Numbered from the stretch's first letter, positions 47,855 through 60,527 are shown. The stretch is DNA of 64,000 bases from Glandiceps talaboti (GCF_964340395.1 NC_135560.1:10981098-11045097); one strand, 5' to 3'. The notes: generated from the letters alone by a model not told the origin. Program-made: numbers and translations.

Positions 47855-50800
47855 ATGCCGATAATGTTTATATTGCGTAGTTTTCGAAGTATACTACTGA
47901 TAGAGAACTGCACCTTTCGAAGTCGACATAGCTCGACATTTAAAACCGCACATTTCTTGCGTAATAGTACACCGGCTTTCCTGGGGTCGGGGAGACACAG
48001 CGGCAGCAAAGACATACTTCAAACTCCTGTGAATCACCAGTCCACACACCTACCTGGAATGGCAGAGGTACTCTATTTACATACGGTCGGTACAAAACAC
48101 AGGTACAGGTCAGGTCAGGTCAGGTAAAGCCTGCATATTTTTTTTTGGGGGGGGGGGGATTCACATTCACATTCGGATCCAAAGAACCGTCATCTGTTTT
48201 TATTTGCAATATATAATTTCACCTTCTCTTTTACTCAGACCACTAACGAATCTTTTATAAAGGCTAATTTAACAATGTAAGTACTCGAATATGTTTACAT
48301 TCTGTCGTAAGCAGCTATGATCAATATTCTGAACCCCCCCCCCCCCAAACTATATCTCTCTTGACAACCATTAATTACCAAATTTTAGCGGTAAATAAAT
48401 TTTTTAATTACTGCTCACATGGAGCATGTATGTTTAGATGTGTGGTAGTTGTGAACTGAGAGACTCTCAGGGTATCTTATGGGCTGATGTGAGTGGGTCT
48501 CCAGCGGGAAAGAGCACACCAAATACACTGAGTACCTTCACTAAGCCTAGCTGCTTGGATGGAACCTACACTTACTATACAAGTGACAACACCCACCTAA
48601 AAATATTACAGTATTTACACATAATTATACACAAATTCCAGACTCATGGTTTACCCATGTGTGCTTGACATGATCCAACATCTCACATCACAGTAGTAGA
48701 CAAGTAGAAATCAAAGCCTATTTGTTACATTGCATACAAAAGAAGTAAATATAAATAGTAGATGCGCACAATGATAGAAACCCACAATTACAAAGCATAG
48801 AATGTACCCATCACCCAACCTGATTTTTTGTGCCAACTTTCATTGACCTTTGATGCAACATATATGTTAGTCTCGGCTATACCCAGACTCTTACCTGCTG
48901 GGGATGGAGCCCTCAGTGGCAAGAGTCTGGGTAACCAACACTACATATATGTATCAATATAATATTATATTAAAAGTGTAATTTTGAACATTCATATAAA
49001 ACAGATTTAATACAAGGCTAACTCTGAAACATTCCTATTATTACACAATGTTTCACTTGTTAAAATTCTTATGACAATTGCTATACATATATTGCCCACT
49101 GAATAACTTTTGACTTGTTTCATATTCAACGCGTTTATATAAACATGACATTTCAACAAAATATTAAGATGTATGGAGGCAATTGATTTTCACAGTGTTT
49201 CTATCAATTTTTGCAAACTGCCAAAGATTTACCCTCTGAGTTAGGGTGACAGATTTCCAGTCGTGAAACAGAGTCACCTGCTAGATCGTTATTTATCTTT
49301 GCAGATGTAATTCCTAAAACAGAAGACACTAATTGCGTGGTGATTGTGAAAACAAAGATAACTGATGGTGAATTGCGGAAAAAAATAACCTGACAACTAA
49401 TACAAAAATCTCGGATTCACACATGTTTGGATCTGAATGTGAATCCCCAAGAAATATATTCAGTCGATACCTGGCCTGTACCTGTGTTTTGTACCGACCC
49501 ATTTACATAGCTACTATGCTATGTATCAGTAATATATTTTAGTTCTCCATACAAACCATAGACGCTAGACGCGATATTGTATTACACATCCCTCTATAAA
49601 GTGTGTTATGTTATATTGAGTGACTGAATGGTAGGCCACCGGGTTGTACCTTTGACTGTGGTACAACAGTCCAATCGAAATCCTGATACTGTGATATCGC
49701 TTAGTCATATGAAAATAGTTGTAACACATCACATACGTGTATCATTCTTATTTGTTACATATAATGATGCAAGAACACGGATTGATGTGTTTAATTACAA
49801 TGCCATTGTGATGTTCTTGTGAAGCAAACAATGCATATATACAGATGAAATTGAAGGCAGCTTTAATATAAGTGATACACATTTGGATTTAGAGAACTCT
49901 GGTCAAAGCAATTCAGGTCAGATACTGATATACCAGTAATGAGGCCTGGAAGCATCTAATCTATGGCCCTAGAGATACATGTATCTTTAAAAAGGGTGAA
50001 GAAAGAACCTGCAAACTGAAGAATTGAATATAAGGAGACCTATTAAAATAGAATTAATTTTCACTCCCTCCCATTCCCCAACCCCAACCCCAATTTCACA
50101 GAAAGCTAACCATGCTTGTATATCATTTGTATAGAAGTACCAGTAATGGTATGAATTTTCAATAAATATGCACAAATTGAGCCATGATACAGAATTAAGT
50201 CTCAAGATCATATTTGCTTAATCATCCTACAAGATTATATTTGCTTAATCATTTGCTTAATCATCCTACAGAAAAATGAAACTGCAGCCAAAGAGCAAGA
50301 AGACATGGGACTTCCCAATAAAGGATGGCTACCAGAAAGTGTACAGTTATTTGAAAAACTCAGTAAGCTAACTGAATCAGGTGACTGGAAAAGACTTCCA
50401 AGCTATTCACAAGGGAGAATAAGTAAGGCTTTGTTCTCTAGAACACCAAGTGTTGGAAGACCAGGTCAAATCCTGGAATATTCATTTTTTGCCAATAAGA
50501 AGGAATGTAAATTGGTTGGAGTTTGCCAGTTTGGACCAATGGCAGAAGGACCTCCAGGGTAAGTACAACCCTAGCAATTTTGTCATTGGAGGTGGGGGAG
50601 CAGTCATTTCTCTGATATGTACAAACAAGTTTCATTCAAACGTTGCACAAATATGAGAATGAATGTTGATTAATACAATCACTTTGCCCCAATTTCAACT
50701 CATCCCACATCAACTTGACCCATGTTCAACTCGCCCCACATCAACCTTCTTTTTTAAGTGTCATACTGTTTGATTGTGAGTGATATGTGTGGTCTAAGCC

Positions 50801-52377
50801 CCTGGGGGTGGAGGTAAAAATGTGGGGCTGATTTTTTTCTTTGCTGTATTTCTCAATGCTTAGATGACCCAGAAAAGTCATGGGAACCAATGCTTCCTGC
50901 ATTGCTTGAGCCAATCATCACTTAAAGTTACAAGTAGACATTGCAATGTGTATGATGTTGAGGTTGCCAATAAATTGTAGAACCATATTTTAGACACCAT
51001 ATGTTAGTTTTGGGGGCTATATCTTTGAACAAAAAAGACTTGCTTTTCAATAACAATGTCCTTATTTAAATTAGACATATGGTCTTTTAGTTGAGGTTGC
51101 ACCAAAGAACATTGATAAGTGTATATGTATGCTACCTACTACCATAAACACAAGTTACATGAATTTAATTTGTTCTAATTTTCACTATTGATTCACAGAC
51201 TTGCACATGGTGGAGCCATTGCCACTTTGATAGATGCTTCAGCAGGTGTTTTGTTACATTACGCAGTTGAGGGGATAAGAGTTACTGCAAACATGAATAT
51301 TAATTACAGAAGGTATGGTAATTGGTATATACACTTCTCCATTCTGTTGCTATATATTACAATAATCTACAATATCAATAGAGGAATTGAATTGTTGATG
51401 TTCTATTCCTCTAAGCGTTTCACAGTGATCATGCATACATTGAAATAGAGTCAATTGCTGAAAATGTCTGTTTTAGATATTGACTTTAGGGACTGTTTTT
51501 ACCAATTATCTCTTATAATTACATTATATGAAATGCTTTTCTACAGTACAGTTGATGGATAAGGTATCCAGAGATAATAACATCCCTTGAGTTCATATGT
51601 GTAGGCATGCAGAGCATCATACTCATTTTTGATCGTAGCATGCAAAGCTTCAGCATGTTAAGCTGCCTTGAAATTTGAAATCTAACTACTTCTTTAACTT
51701 ACTGTAAGATATGTTTTTCACAAATAGACTCCGTAAGCTTGACACTTATAACTCAGAGACAATCATAAACATGTAGAAAGATGAAAGGTGACTTACACTT
51801 CAAAATTAGGGAATGTGCACTAAGCTAAACATTTCTTACATAACATGTTAGATCAACCTACAAGTACACTGAAGGCATTAAAGTATGAGAAGGTAATAAA
51901 TTATGGGAAACGCAACATAAGAACTGTTTAAAACCCGTTACCCCAATGTTTGAATCCATGGTTTAGGATTACTACTATCATACTCAGAGCCAAATGGATT
52001 AACTTGGATCATTATTTGTTCAAGACCAACTTTTTCATAAATACAACGAAGTATCTGTGATTGGCAAAAAAAAAAATTTGAAAGGTTTGTCTGACAACAG
52101 TTTTTCACACACTCACATATTTTAATCCTAATCTAAATGGCACCATATTCTTTTTCATGTACCAGTCAATAATCATAATGTAGGCTTTTAAGTCAAGTTA
52201 TTTTGTACAAATAACAGAGACTGTTTATATTTCTAAAGTCCTTGAGTAGTGGTGAAGATAGATTAAAAAAAGTCAAGATGCAATGCAAAGGGTAATTCAT
52301 ATTCAAGGATTGTATAGGTCGTGATATAAACAATAACCTAATGATGATGATACTACTACTACCACCACCACCACTAC

Positions 52378-52425
<48 letters not shown>

Positions 52426-53090
52426 AATTTATTTGCCAGAAGTCAAAGCAAAACAAAATGTACATATCATATAGAACAAAAATATGACAACATAGATAAT
52501 TTGCAATCAATCAATGAATAAATAGTGATTACAACTTCAATTTTGGTGGTGCTAGGAGTTTAAACTTGTTACAAGTTTAAACTCCGAGCACCACCGAAAC
52601 AATGAGTCTTCTAAACTAGTTAGCTCTGAACTAGCCTAGTAGCCAGGTGATTGGGGATTTCAATTTTGATTTCCCCACCTGGGCAATAACAAATTCAAAG
52701 CCCCTATTTGCATGGATTCCAGGCTAGCTTTGGACAAAATTGAACTAACATGGCATCATGGTCTGACTTAATGTCATGGTCTGACTTAATGTCATGGTCC
52801 ACCTTGATGTCATGGTTGACTTGATAATGTAATTCCTAAGTAAAGTTTTACATAACTTAATAAATTAGATTTTGATCTGCTTAATATAAGGGTTTAATTC
52901 ATGTTACTATCCTTTTTGTTTCAGTCCAACACCCCTACAGACAGCATTATTGATAGAGGCAGAAGTTGAAGATGTAGAAGGAAGGAAAGCAAGACTGAAA
53001 AGCAAGATAAAAAGTGCAGATGGTGAAATGCTTCATGCAGAAGGCTCTCTACTATTTATTGAAATTGATGCCTCTAAGTATAAAAAATAG
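47855..53090 (+). CDS. THEM4-like mitochondrial hotdog acyl-CoA thioesterase, copy A, 4 exons
   Basis: Exons 47855-48067, 50272-50558, 51199-51312 and 52925-53090 join in phases 0, 2, 2 to give 259 residues. Exon 1 encodes an Arg/Ser-rich, acid-poor leader (FILRSFRSILL, CTFRSRHSSTFK) expected to target mitochondria; it is joined by inference, as its GAG|GTACTC donor fits phase 0. Exon 2 has GWLPESVQLFEKLSKL and GDWKRLPSY, close to human THEM4 GSWKRLPSY. The hotdog core follows: GPMAEGPPG, then HGGAIATLIDASAG with the expected catalytic Asp179 nine residues after His170, and VTANMNINYR. Exon 4 has TPLQTALLIEAEVED and KSADGEMLHAEGSLLFIE. The family hydrolyses medium and long acyl-CoAs. THEM5 is the alternative assignment, so no symbol is given. 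Confidence 0.9.
48072..49512. mobile_element. Inverted-repeat element in THEM4-like A intron 1, starting at the exon 1 donor
   Basis: The left arm (48073-48185: GGTCGGTACAAAACACAGG, GGATTCACATTCACATTC) pairs with the right arm (about 49425-49512: GAATGTGAATCCCC, CCTGTGTTTTGTACCGACCC). The left arm also has a tandem GGTCA run (48110-48122). The unit is about 1.44 kb with no coding capacity seen. The left end lies within about 5 bp of the exon 1 donor. Confidence 0.6.
50205..50271 (+). repeat. Duplicated acceptor region of THEM4-like A exon 2
   Basis: TATTTGCTTAATCATCCTACA occurs in two versions, ending at 50231 (CTACAAG) and 50271 (CTACAG), with a third TTTGCTTAATC between them. Only the second gives the AG that precedes the recognised exon start at 50272. 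Confidence 0.6.
52346..52430. repeat. (CTA)n microsatellite
   Basis: About 80 bp of CTA units with CCACCA variants at the left. In THEM4-like A intron 3. Frames of Val or Thr repeats here are artefacts. Confidence 0.9.
52542..52599. repeat. 28-bp-arm hairpin
   Basis: GGTGGTGCTAGGAGTTTAAA pairs with TTTAAACTCCGAGCACCACC around a one-base centre, with two imperfections. In THEM4-like A intron 3, about 330 bp before exon 4. Confidence 0.8.
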
Positions 53091-53454
53091 AGATTTTCTT
53101 TGGTATCAGCTGTTGATTAATTTGTATTATTTTCATATAAAATTAAGTAATTGCAATGCAAATTTAGACAAGGTTTGGAGTGTGCTATTATTACCAATTA
53201 TGAATTTTGCAAGAAATCTGCTTTGATTCCATTTCAGGTATGTTAAGGAGCAATTAACTGCATTGACATACTATACAATAGAAACTATATACAAAATATT
53301 TTGGCTCAAATTGCCAGCAATATGTTTTAAAATTTTGATGCGAATTCAATGTTGATAGTCTTTGATATCATATGTCAAGTCAACAATTGCTTTGAGTAGA
53401 CTGAGGTAAATTTGGGGTCCCTCATGTTGCAAGGTTATACAGAGTATATAGTGC

Positions 53455-54005
53455 AACTTGATGACATCGTGGTCTGACTCTGCCTTGATGATGTCATGGT
53501 CTGACTCTGACTTGATGATGTCATGGTCTGACTTGATGATGTCATGGTCTGACTCTGCCTTGATGATGTCATGGTCTGACTTGATGATGTCATGGTCTGA
53601 CTTGATGATGCCATGGTCTAACTCTGACTTGATATCATGGTCTGACTCTGACTTGATGATGTTATGGTCTGACTCTGACTTGATATCATGGTCTGACTCT
53701 GACTTGATGATGTCATGGTCTGACTCTGCCTTGATGATGTCATGGTCTGACTTGATGATGTCATGGTCTGACTCTGACATGATGATGTCATGGTCTGACT
53801 CTGCCTTGATGATGTCATGGTCTGACTTGATGATGTCATGGTCTGACTCTGACTTGATGTCATGGTCTGACTTGATGATGTTAGGCCTGACTTTATGATG
53901 TCATGGTCCAACTTGATGAAGTCATGATCCAACTAGATGAAGTCATGATCCGACTTGATGATGTCATGATCCGACTTGATGATGTCATGGTCTGACTTGA
54001 TGACA
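53455..54005. repeat. TGATGTCATGGTCTGACT minisatellite, ~550 bp
   Basis: Units of 18-27 bp built from TTGATGATGTCATGGTCTGA plus an optional CTCTGACT or CTCTGCCT. A small seed of the same motif (TCATGGTCTGACTTAATG) is at 52752-52812, just before the last exon of THEM4-like A. Unit lengths are mostly multiples of three, so open frames appear on both strands; not taken as coding. Confidence 0.95.
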
Positions 54006-55249
54006 TCATAGCAACAGTAGAATCTGTTCTACCTTACATTATTCCTTTGATATTTCCCAAATTACCACATCTAATGACTTTCTCAGGAGGACACTGAGTG
54101 CAAGTGTTTGTATTATTCTAAATATTTTAAACATATTTCAAAGAACCCTTCCTCAATGTCAAAATTAAACATATAAAAAAAAGAAATTGTGAATTTTTCA
54201 GTTTTAAACCAAGAATTTTCGTTTTGTGCATATGTATGTACATATTATTTAATGCTTCATAATATTTAATGTTTCAGTGAATGAATAAATACATAAAATA
54301 ACAAATAAAAGTACCAGTAACAATATTGCTTTGGATGCTCTTCTGTGATGTGAGTGTATATTGTGAAGACAGAATTGAGATTAATAAGAATAAGCCCAAA
54401 CTTTTTAAGATGTCATGTGATTCTTTTCATCTACCAGTATATCAGAATCTACCGCATTTGGTAACTACCAAAATGATTGCCAGTTGAAGTGCTGTTTTGC
54501 AAAACTCATGTGTGATGTTAAGAACCAAACAGCCCCTTTTTAAAGCAACCAATGCAAGCAAGTTTACCACACCATACATATGCAATTCCAATAGGGCCAC
54601 CTATATTTTGATGAAATAAATGATTGTTGATTTCCTTGAAAAGATGTTCTTTTCTTGCACATGTCCCTTGGGAGATTTCTTTTGGTCTCATTATCTTCAA
54701 ATGTTTTGAGTTGTTCATTTTTAGTTTTGTAAGTCCAAATGTCCAAAAAAATCCCAGTTACTACTATTTACTAGTAGTCTCATGGCTATTCATGTTCTCC
54801 CAACTGTTTCGCAAATCACTCCATCAGTACAGGTTATCATTTCACATAAAAGACTTCACTTGTGTGGTTTACAAAAATATCCAAATAAAGAATTAAAAAA
54901 TCCCAGAGACTTGAGCAAGTCCAGTGAACCCCCAAACTTCTTTTACTTCAAAAGAAGTAGAAACAAGCTTTCATATGGCAAAATGCGGAGACTGCTTATT
55001 ATCTTCCCGGAAAACGCTATGAATATTCACTGTCCACCTATTGCATATGCATTACTAGTGACTCCTTTGAGGTCCACAGTGAAAATCCCGACATAAGGCT
55101 GAAGTTCAAATTAATGTTTCGCTGAAATCATGCATAATGTAGATGATGTAAAATAATGAACCTCAGACAGTGGTGGGGAACCTGTATATCATGACAAAAC
55201 CCAACGTTTATGAAAATGCCTTTATCAGGTACAACACTTTTGATAGCAT

Positions 55250-56060
55250 AATAATTAAACTTGACCTTGACCTGGGTCCAAAATTGATAGAACCTCTTTA
55301 ATCCATTACCCACAAAGAAATAAAGTAGTTGGGGGGGGGGGAAGAGGGGGATTTCTACGAGGAATTGTTAGTGCTATCCTGGGTGTCAACCTGTTGACTT
55401 TTAGTGATTAGGTCACCTTGGGTTGTTTACTTAGGAGGAGGAAGCAAACATGTTATACTGTCCAAAAAAATCACACCATAAAAATACACCCTGAATCTGT
55501 CAAGATGTTGACACAGTGTTTGACATGTGCAAAACCGTTTACTATTAAAAATATAGAAGCTATTTGTCACATATTCATGCTAACATTACTTTGTTAATAC
55601 ACAATTACTTATCTTTAATGTTTATCAAGTGTTGGTTGAATTGCCAATCAACCAGGGGGTGGTTTATATAGGGAGATCGCAGCGATTTCCCTTTAAAGCC
55701 TTTAGGGTGGGGTGTATTTTTAGGGAGCCTTCAGTAATTACAGGGGTTGGGGAATTAGAGGGAGTTCACTTTTTACAAACCAGTTCTCAGGGGAGAGCCA
55801 TTAGAAAATGACACTTTGACTCATTATATATGCCTAATTTTGCATTTTGGGGGAATTTGGCATCCCACTGCTGCTACAAAGGTTAGGGATATGGTTAGGG
55901 TTAAGGTTAGAGTTAAGGTTAGGTACCTCATATCAGACTTTGTCAACAACTGTGTAGTTAATTATTTGTCAGGTGTGATGTTAATAGGAGAGAAGAGAAG
56001 TCACAGTGAGTCTTACAGGAGTAAAACGGGGACAGTTGGGTAAGATATTAGAGCTAATGT
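55250..56060 (+). repeat. ~800-bp dispersed repeat, left copy
   Basis: Shares long stretches with 62877-63674 in the same orientation, for example AATTAAACTTGACCTTGACC, a poly-G run after AAAGTAGTT, GGTTGAATTGCCAATCAACC and TCAGGGGAG. It contains degenerate telomere-like GGTTAGGGTTAAGGTTAG (55880-55922). A 60-codon frame is shared by both copies but has no known product. Confidence 0.9.
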
Positions 56061-56127
56061 AATTGTAATTGTCAGGTGTGATGTAAGGAGAGAAGTCACG
56101 GTGAGTCTCACAGGACTCATAAACTCA

Positions 56128-56520
56128 TCCGCTTGATGGTGTACCTCAAGGCTTGGTCCTTGGCCCGATTTTGTTCATGTACATGTTCATACATCTAGAT
56201 CTCCTTTGGGCGATTAAGTTGCTAGTCATGGTTGTAAATACAATGTCTACGCCGATGACTCCAATTTGTACATGTCTTTCCTAGTGCAAATTACGATGGA
56301 TGATATGGTTAGAAATCTTGAATAATGTATTTCCGATGTCAGAGCTTGGACGTCTTCAAATTTCCTTTACGATAAAACAGAATTTGTTATTTTTGTCTGG
56401 GAATTATGACCCTGTTTACAATGGCGCACAATCAATTTTGTATTGGTGATGCGTACGTTGATTTCTGCCCAGTGTCAGGCAAAGAGCCTTGGAGCCACCC
56501 TTGATTCTTGTCTCACTATA
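56128..56520 (+). pseudogene. Decayed non-LTR reverse transcriptase fragment
   Basis: Plus-strand pieces read DGVPQGLVLGPILF, then YADDSNLYMS (the YADD catalytic box), then a stop, CISDVRAW, DKTEFVI, and after further breaks KSLGATLDSCLT. This order is that of a LINE-type reverse transcriptase (jockey/CR1-like). Frameshifts and stops make it inactive. Confidence 0.85.
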
Positions 56521-57614
56521 AGCGGAGAACCATTTGATTGGGGGGGGGGGGGATTTGAGAAAAAAAAATGTCGGCAGGTGAAGGAGGAAAACAATAATTT
56601 GATCCCATAATAGCTTGAGAAACAAAAAATTGTTCAAACAGTCAGAAAGTAAAAAAAAAATTGTCGTGATGTGCTGAAATCACCTAAATTTGGGCGGTAA
56701 TAAAGGGAAGGGGACTCCGAACATCATCAATATTAAATAAGTGTATGGCATTGCGTTTACCATATAACCATACATAGGGTTGTTAATTCAAGTTTGTTAA
56801 TAAGTAGAAGCATTTGCCAAAGCTGGTTCAAACTTGATTATTTTGTTAAATTGGTATTATAATAAATTGATTTAAAGGTCAGTTAGACAAGTGACCGGTT
56901 TGTCAAGGTTATTGACCCTGGTATTAGGGTAGGTTCAGGGAAGACATTGGCGATACGTCCCCTGGTCGATACCTAGTGAAGTTGAACCTTCTTTTAAGAC
57001 GTTTCGGACCGGCTGATGGGGTCCTTCATCAGTCGCAGTTATGTCTAACATGTATAACGTCATTTGTTTGGCTTAAAATTAAATATTGTTTATCAAGCAG
57101 AGATGCTAGTATTTCAATCACATTATGATCAGCAAGGCTATTTTCAGCCTGGCTTTTTAGAGGCAGAGGACTTCAGTTTAGTTGTGACAAGTATGTCTTT
57201 GAGATTTTTGTTTCGTTCTTTTCTGTGCTATGATTGGTTTGGTCAGGTAGAGTTAGTTCAAGGTTACATTATTTTCTAGCAGTTCCCAATGTTTTCTTAA
57301 TGCGTAGACGCTTTGCTGTTGGGACTATGTATGTTGTTTTAAAAGACTAAGAGGAATACCTTGAGTTGGTGTCCAATTTTGGAGATGTCTCCCTATTCTC
57401 ATAACGTTTGTTGTATCCTCTTTGTGTCAATTTGTTTAGGTTATTCATAGTCTTTGAAGTAATATTTCCAAGCTTTGTAAAGCTAACGTAAATGTAAGTT
57501 TTAAACGAGTTTCCCATGTCACATAAACATGGGTCTGTAACATTGGTATAGGGGCATTAATAATGCATGTATAGTATAAGTCATTGATATGTTAGAGAAC
57601 TTCATGGTCATACC

Positions 57615-57822
57615 CAATCAGATTAAAATCCGATGTGGTGAAAGCGACTAGATGTCTTTATTTACCTCTATTTCCATCGCGTTGTGACATTTGTTTTGTT
57701 CCGAGTGATCGCCGCCTTCACTTTGCGATCACTCGGTACGAAAACAAACGACACAAAAAGATGGAAATAGAGGTAAATACAGCATTTAGACGCTTTCACC
57801 ACATCGGATTTTAATCAGATTG
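57615..57822. mobile_element. Fold-back MITE, MULE-like family, copy 3
   Basis: Ends CAATCAGATTAAAATCCGAT and ATCGGATTTTAATCAGATTG, with flanking 9-mers GGTCATACC at 57606-57614 and 57823-57831. Arms carry the same GAGTGATCGC and ACAAACGACACAAAA strings as copy 1. It sits about 350 bp upstream of the first recognised exon of the second THEM4-like gene. Confidence 0.85.
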
Positions 57823-57859
57823 GGTCATACCTAGTGTATAATAGAAATCTGATGAGGAC

Positions 57860-57923
57860 ATACATACATACATACATACATACATACATACATACATAGT
57901 ATATATATATATATATATGTATG

Positions 57924-57957
<34 letters not shown>

Positions 57958-57973
57958 TGTATGTATGTATGTA

Positions 57974-58022
<49 letters not shown>

Positions 58023-58075
58023 ATGTATGTAGACAGTATGTATGTATGTGTGTGTACGTACGTATGTACGTACGT

Positions 58076-58125
<50 letters not shown>
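57860..58125. repeat. Compound microsatellite (CATA)n (TA)n (TATG)n (GT)n
   Basis: Four simple repeats in series; the last (GT)n block at 58078-58125 ends about 45 bp before the acceptor of THEM4-like B's first recognised exon. Confidence 0.95.
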
Positions 58126-58128
<3 letters not shown>

Positions 58129-58170
58129 TTTGTATTTCAAAATGATATGATGCCTTATTTTGTCAATCAG

Positions 58171-60101
58171 AAAAGTGAACGAGCAATCCAAGACCCTGAC
58201 GTCATGAACGTTCTCAATGAAGGATGGCTACCAGACAGCTTACAGTTATATGAAGATTTGAGTAAGCTAACTGACTCAGGCCAATGGGAGAAACTTCCAA
58301 TCAAGTCAAATATATTCTCTAAATCACCAAGCATTGGAAGACCGGGACAAATCCTGGAATCAGCATGTTTTGGCAATAAGAAAGAATGCAAAGCGGTTGG
58401 AGTTTGCCAGTTTGGACCGCTGGCACAGGGACCTCCCGGGTAAGTATAGCCTCAGACCACGCAGCACAGAGATTTCTATTGAACATCAGACCACTATAAA
58501 ATTTTCTACTATATATAGTGGTCTGAGGTACAATAGAAAGAGCTGCGTTGCATATCTGTTTTCTATATTGAGTGGTCTAAGGTACGACTCAAGGTATTTG
58601 CAGGAAGCACTCAATACTACTTTCAATCAATACAATTGCTCCAAGAATGATTTACATTCCCCTTTAAAGATATAAAACATGGTAACAGTTTAGTTTCATG
58701 ATAACATGGTAACTTGGGTTTCTCTCTATCACATCCTTATAGTGTTTATGTATTATATTTTGATGCATAATTAACAGCAAAATATGCCCTTTTTGGTCAG
58801 AATACCTGAGAGTACATAGTTATACATTTGGAGAAAAATTCAGTGATTGCCACAAGTCAAAATTTACTATCCAGATGTGTTACAAATGAAAATAAGCGGC
58901 TTAGTCATCTTTGTCATGACGTTATTGAATTGTCAGTACAAGTCGAAATATCATTGCTTGCGCGAGGTATATATATTATTTTAGCAGTATTCCCCAATAT
59001 TTTCTACGTCCAGCAGAGGAAAACACGAGTCGGACCTAAGGGGCTTTGTCACTACCAGTCACTACATGAGGAGTGACAGTTTGAATAGGTCTCAGCCCAC
59101 ACGTGGTCTGAGGTCTCAATAATGTTACCGGCTCCTTTCAACAAATGGATTAATACTATATGTACTTTGTTCAAACCCTCACTTTTCACACAGACATGCG
59201 CATGGGGGAGCTATTGCTACAATGATAGATTATTTGGCAGGAAATTTGGTACTTTATGTTTCTGAAGGATTGGTAGTCACAGCAGTCATGAATGTTTACT
59301 ACAAAAGGTATGGTAAATGAAAGTTCAAAATTCAAGTTCAGGGTCAGCATGTATTAATATGATCGTTTCTAACCACTGTGTGAGAAGAGCCACTGGCTCA
59401 ACAGTCTATCGAGATTAAATAAAGTCTAATAAATAATAATAAAATAAATAAAAATTCTCAAGTGAATAAAGTTTAAAACTACTAAACCTATTCATTTTCT
59501 TGTTTTGCTGAAATTGATATTACCACCAGTACTACTGTGGAGATATAGCTCATCATTATTTACTTGTCTTCACTATAAATTTGTTCGCTTCTGTGCTTTA
59601 GAATATAATGACCCTCGATGACTAAAATCGAGGTTCTTTAAAATACCTCCAAATTTTACCACGTGAAAGCTTGCTCCTGTTCCTTTCAAAAGGATAACAG
59701 ACATTTTTGGGTTTACCAGCCTGTTTTGTATGGTTTAAGGTAATATTCTTATTCTAGCAGTAGTATTTTGTATTTTTCGCAATTACGGACTAATTTTAAC
59801 CAGTGTTTCGATGGCATCCACACCATGTTAACATTATTTAGTTCAAACAAGTTTTCATTCATTTGAGATTATTGTTGTTTTACAGGCTTTATTTTGATTT
59901 ATTTTTCGTCAAACCAAAATTGTTTTAAAAAGGATTATTTATAATTGAAAGTCAAAATATTGTTTTAAATTAAAAAAATGTTTTTTAGAAATTTTTCGGA
60001 TATAATTAACATCGGATCGTGGGCCGAAAAAAAAGAAGAAAAAAAGTGTTTCTTTGGACCACTCGATTTCCATAGCAGGGGTGTTGAGTAACTCATATAC
60101 C

Positions 60102-60167
<66 letters not shown>

Positions 60168-60359
60168 CTCGGTGAGTATCAATCTGCTAAGACAGTGCTC
60201 TATACCGCAGTGGCAGAGCGTAATAGTTTTGGTAGTACTGGAACTCTTTCTTGGGTGTAACTCGGAGTTTCACGCATATTGCGATCATCAGAGTGTCTGA
60301 TGATCGCAATATGCGTGAAACTCCGAGTTACACCCAAGAAAGAGTTCCAGTACTACCAA

Positions 60360-60419
<60 letters not shown>

Positions 60420-60479
60420 GTTCTGTGAGTGAGTGCCATGTTCCTATTTCCAATCAGATTAATACCACGTATGACACAC

Positions 60480-60527
<48 letters not shown>

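Larger units (their letters stand above)
54006..57600. other. Repeat-rich interval between the two THEM4-like genes
   Basis: Contains the left ~800-bp direct repeat (55250-56060), a decayed reverse transcriptase (56128-56520) and a segment with GACGTTTCGGACC and CCTTCATCAG (56990-57030), a layout often seen in retroelement ends. I found no convincing leader exon for THEM4-like B. Confidence 0.5.

Noticed and set aside
53346-53932. Repetitive frames of ~145 codons on both strands
   Set aside because: Minisatellite with unit lengths divisible by three; both strands open, composition repetitive.
54782-55096. Basic, Ser-rich plus-strand frame as a leader exon for THEM4-like B
   Set aside because: No phase-0 GT donor of reasonable strength, and composition is not convincing as a mitochondrial leader.
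55629-55811. Frame shared with 63263-63604 as a gene family
   Set aside because: Both lie inside the dispersed ~800-bp repeat with no known domain; similarity is explained by the repeat.
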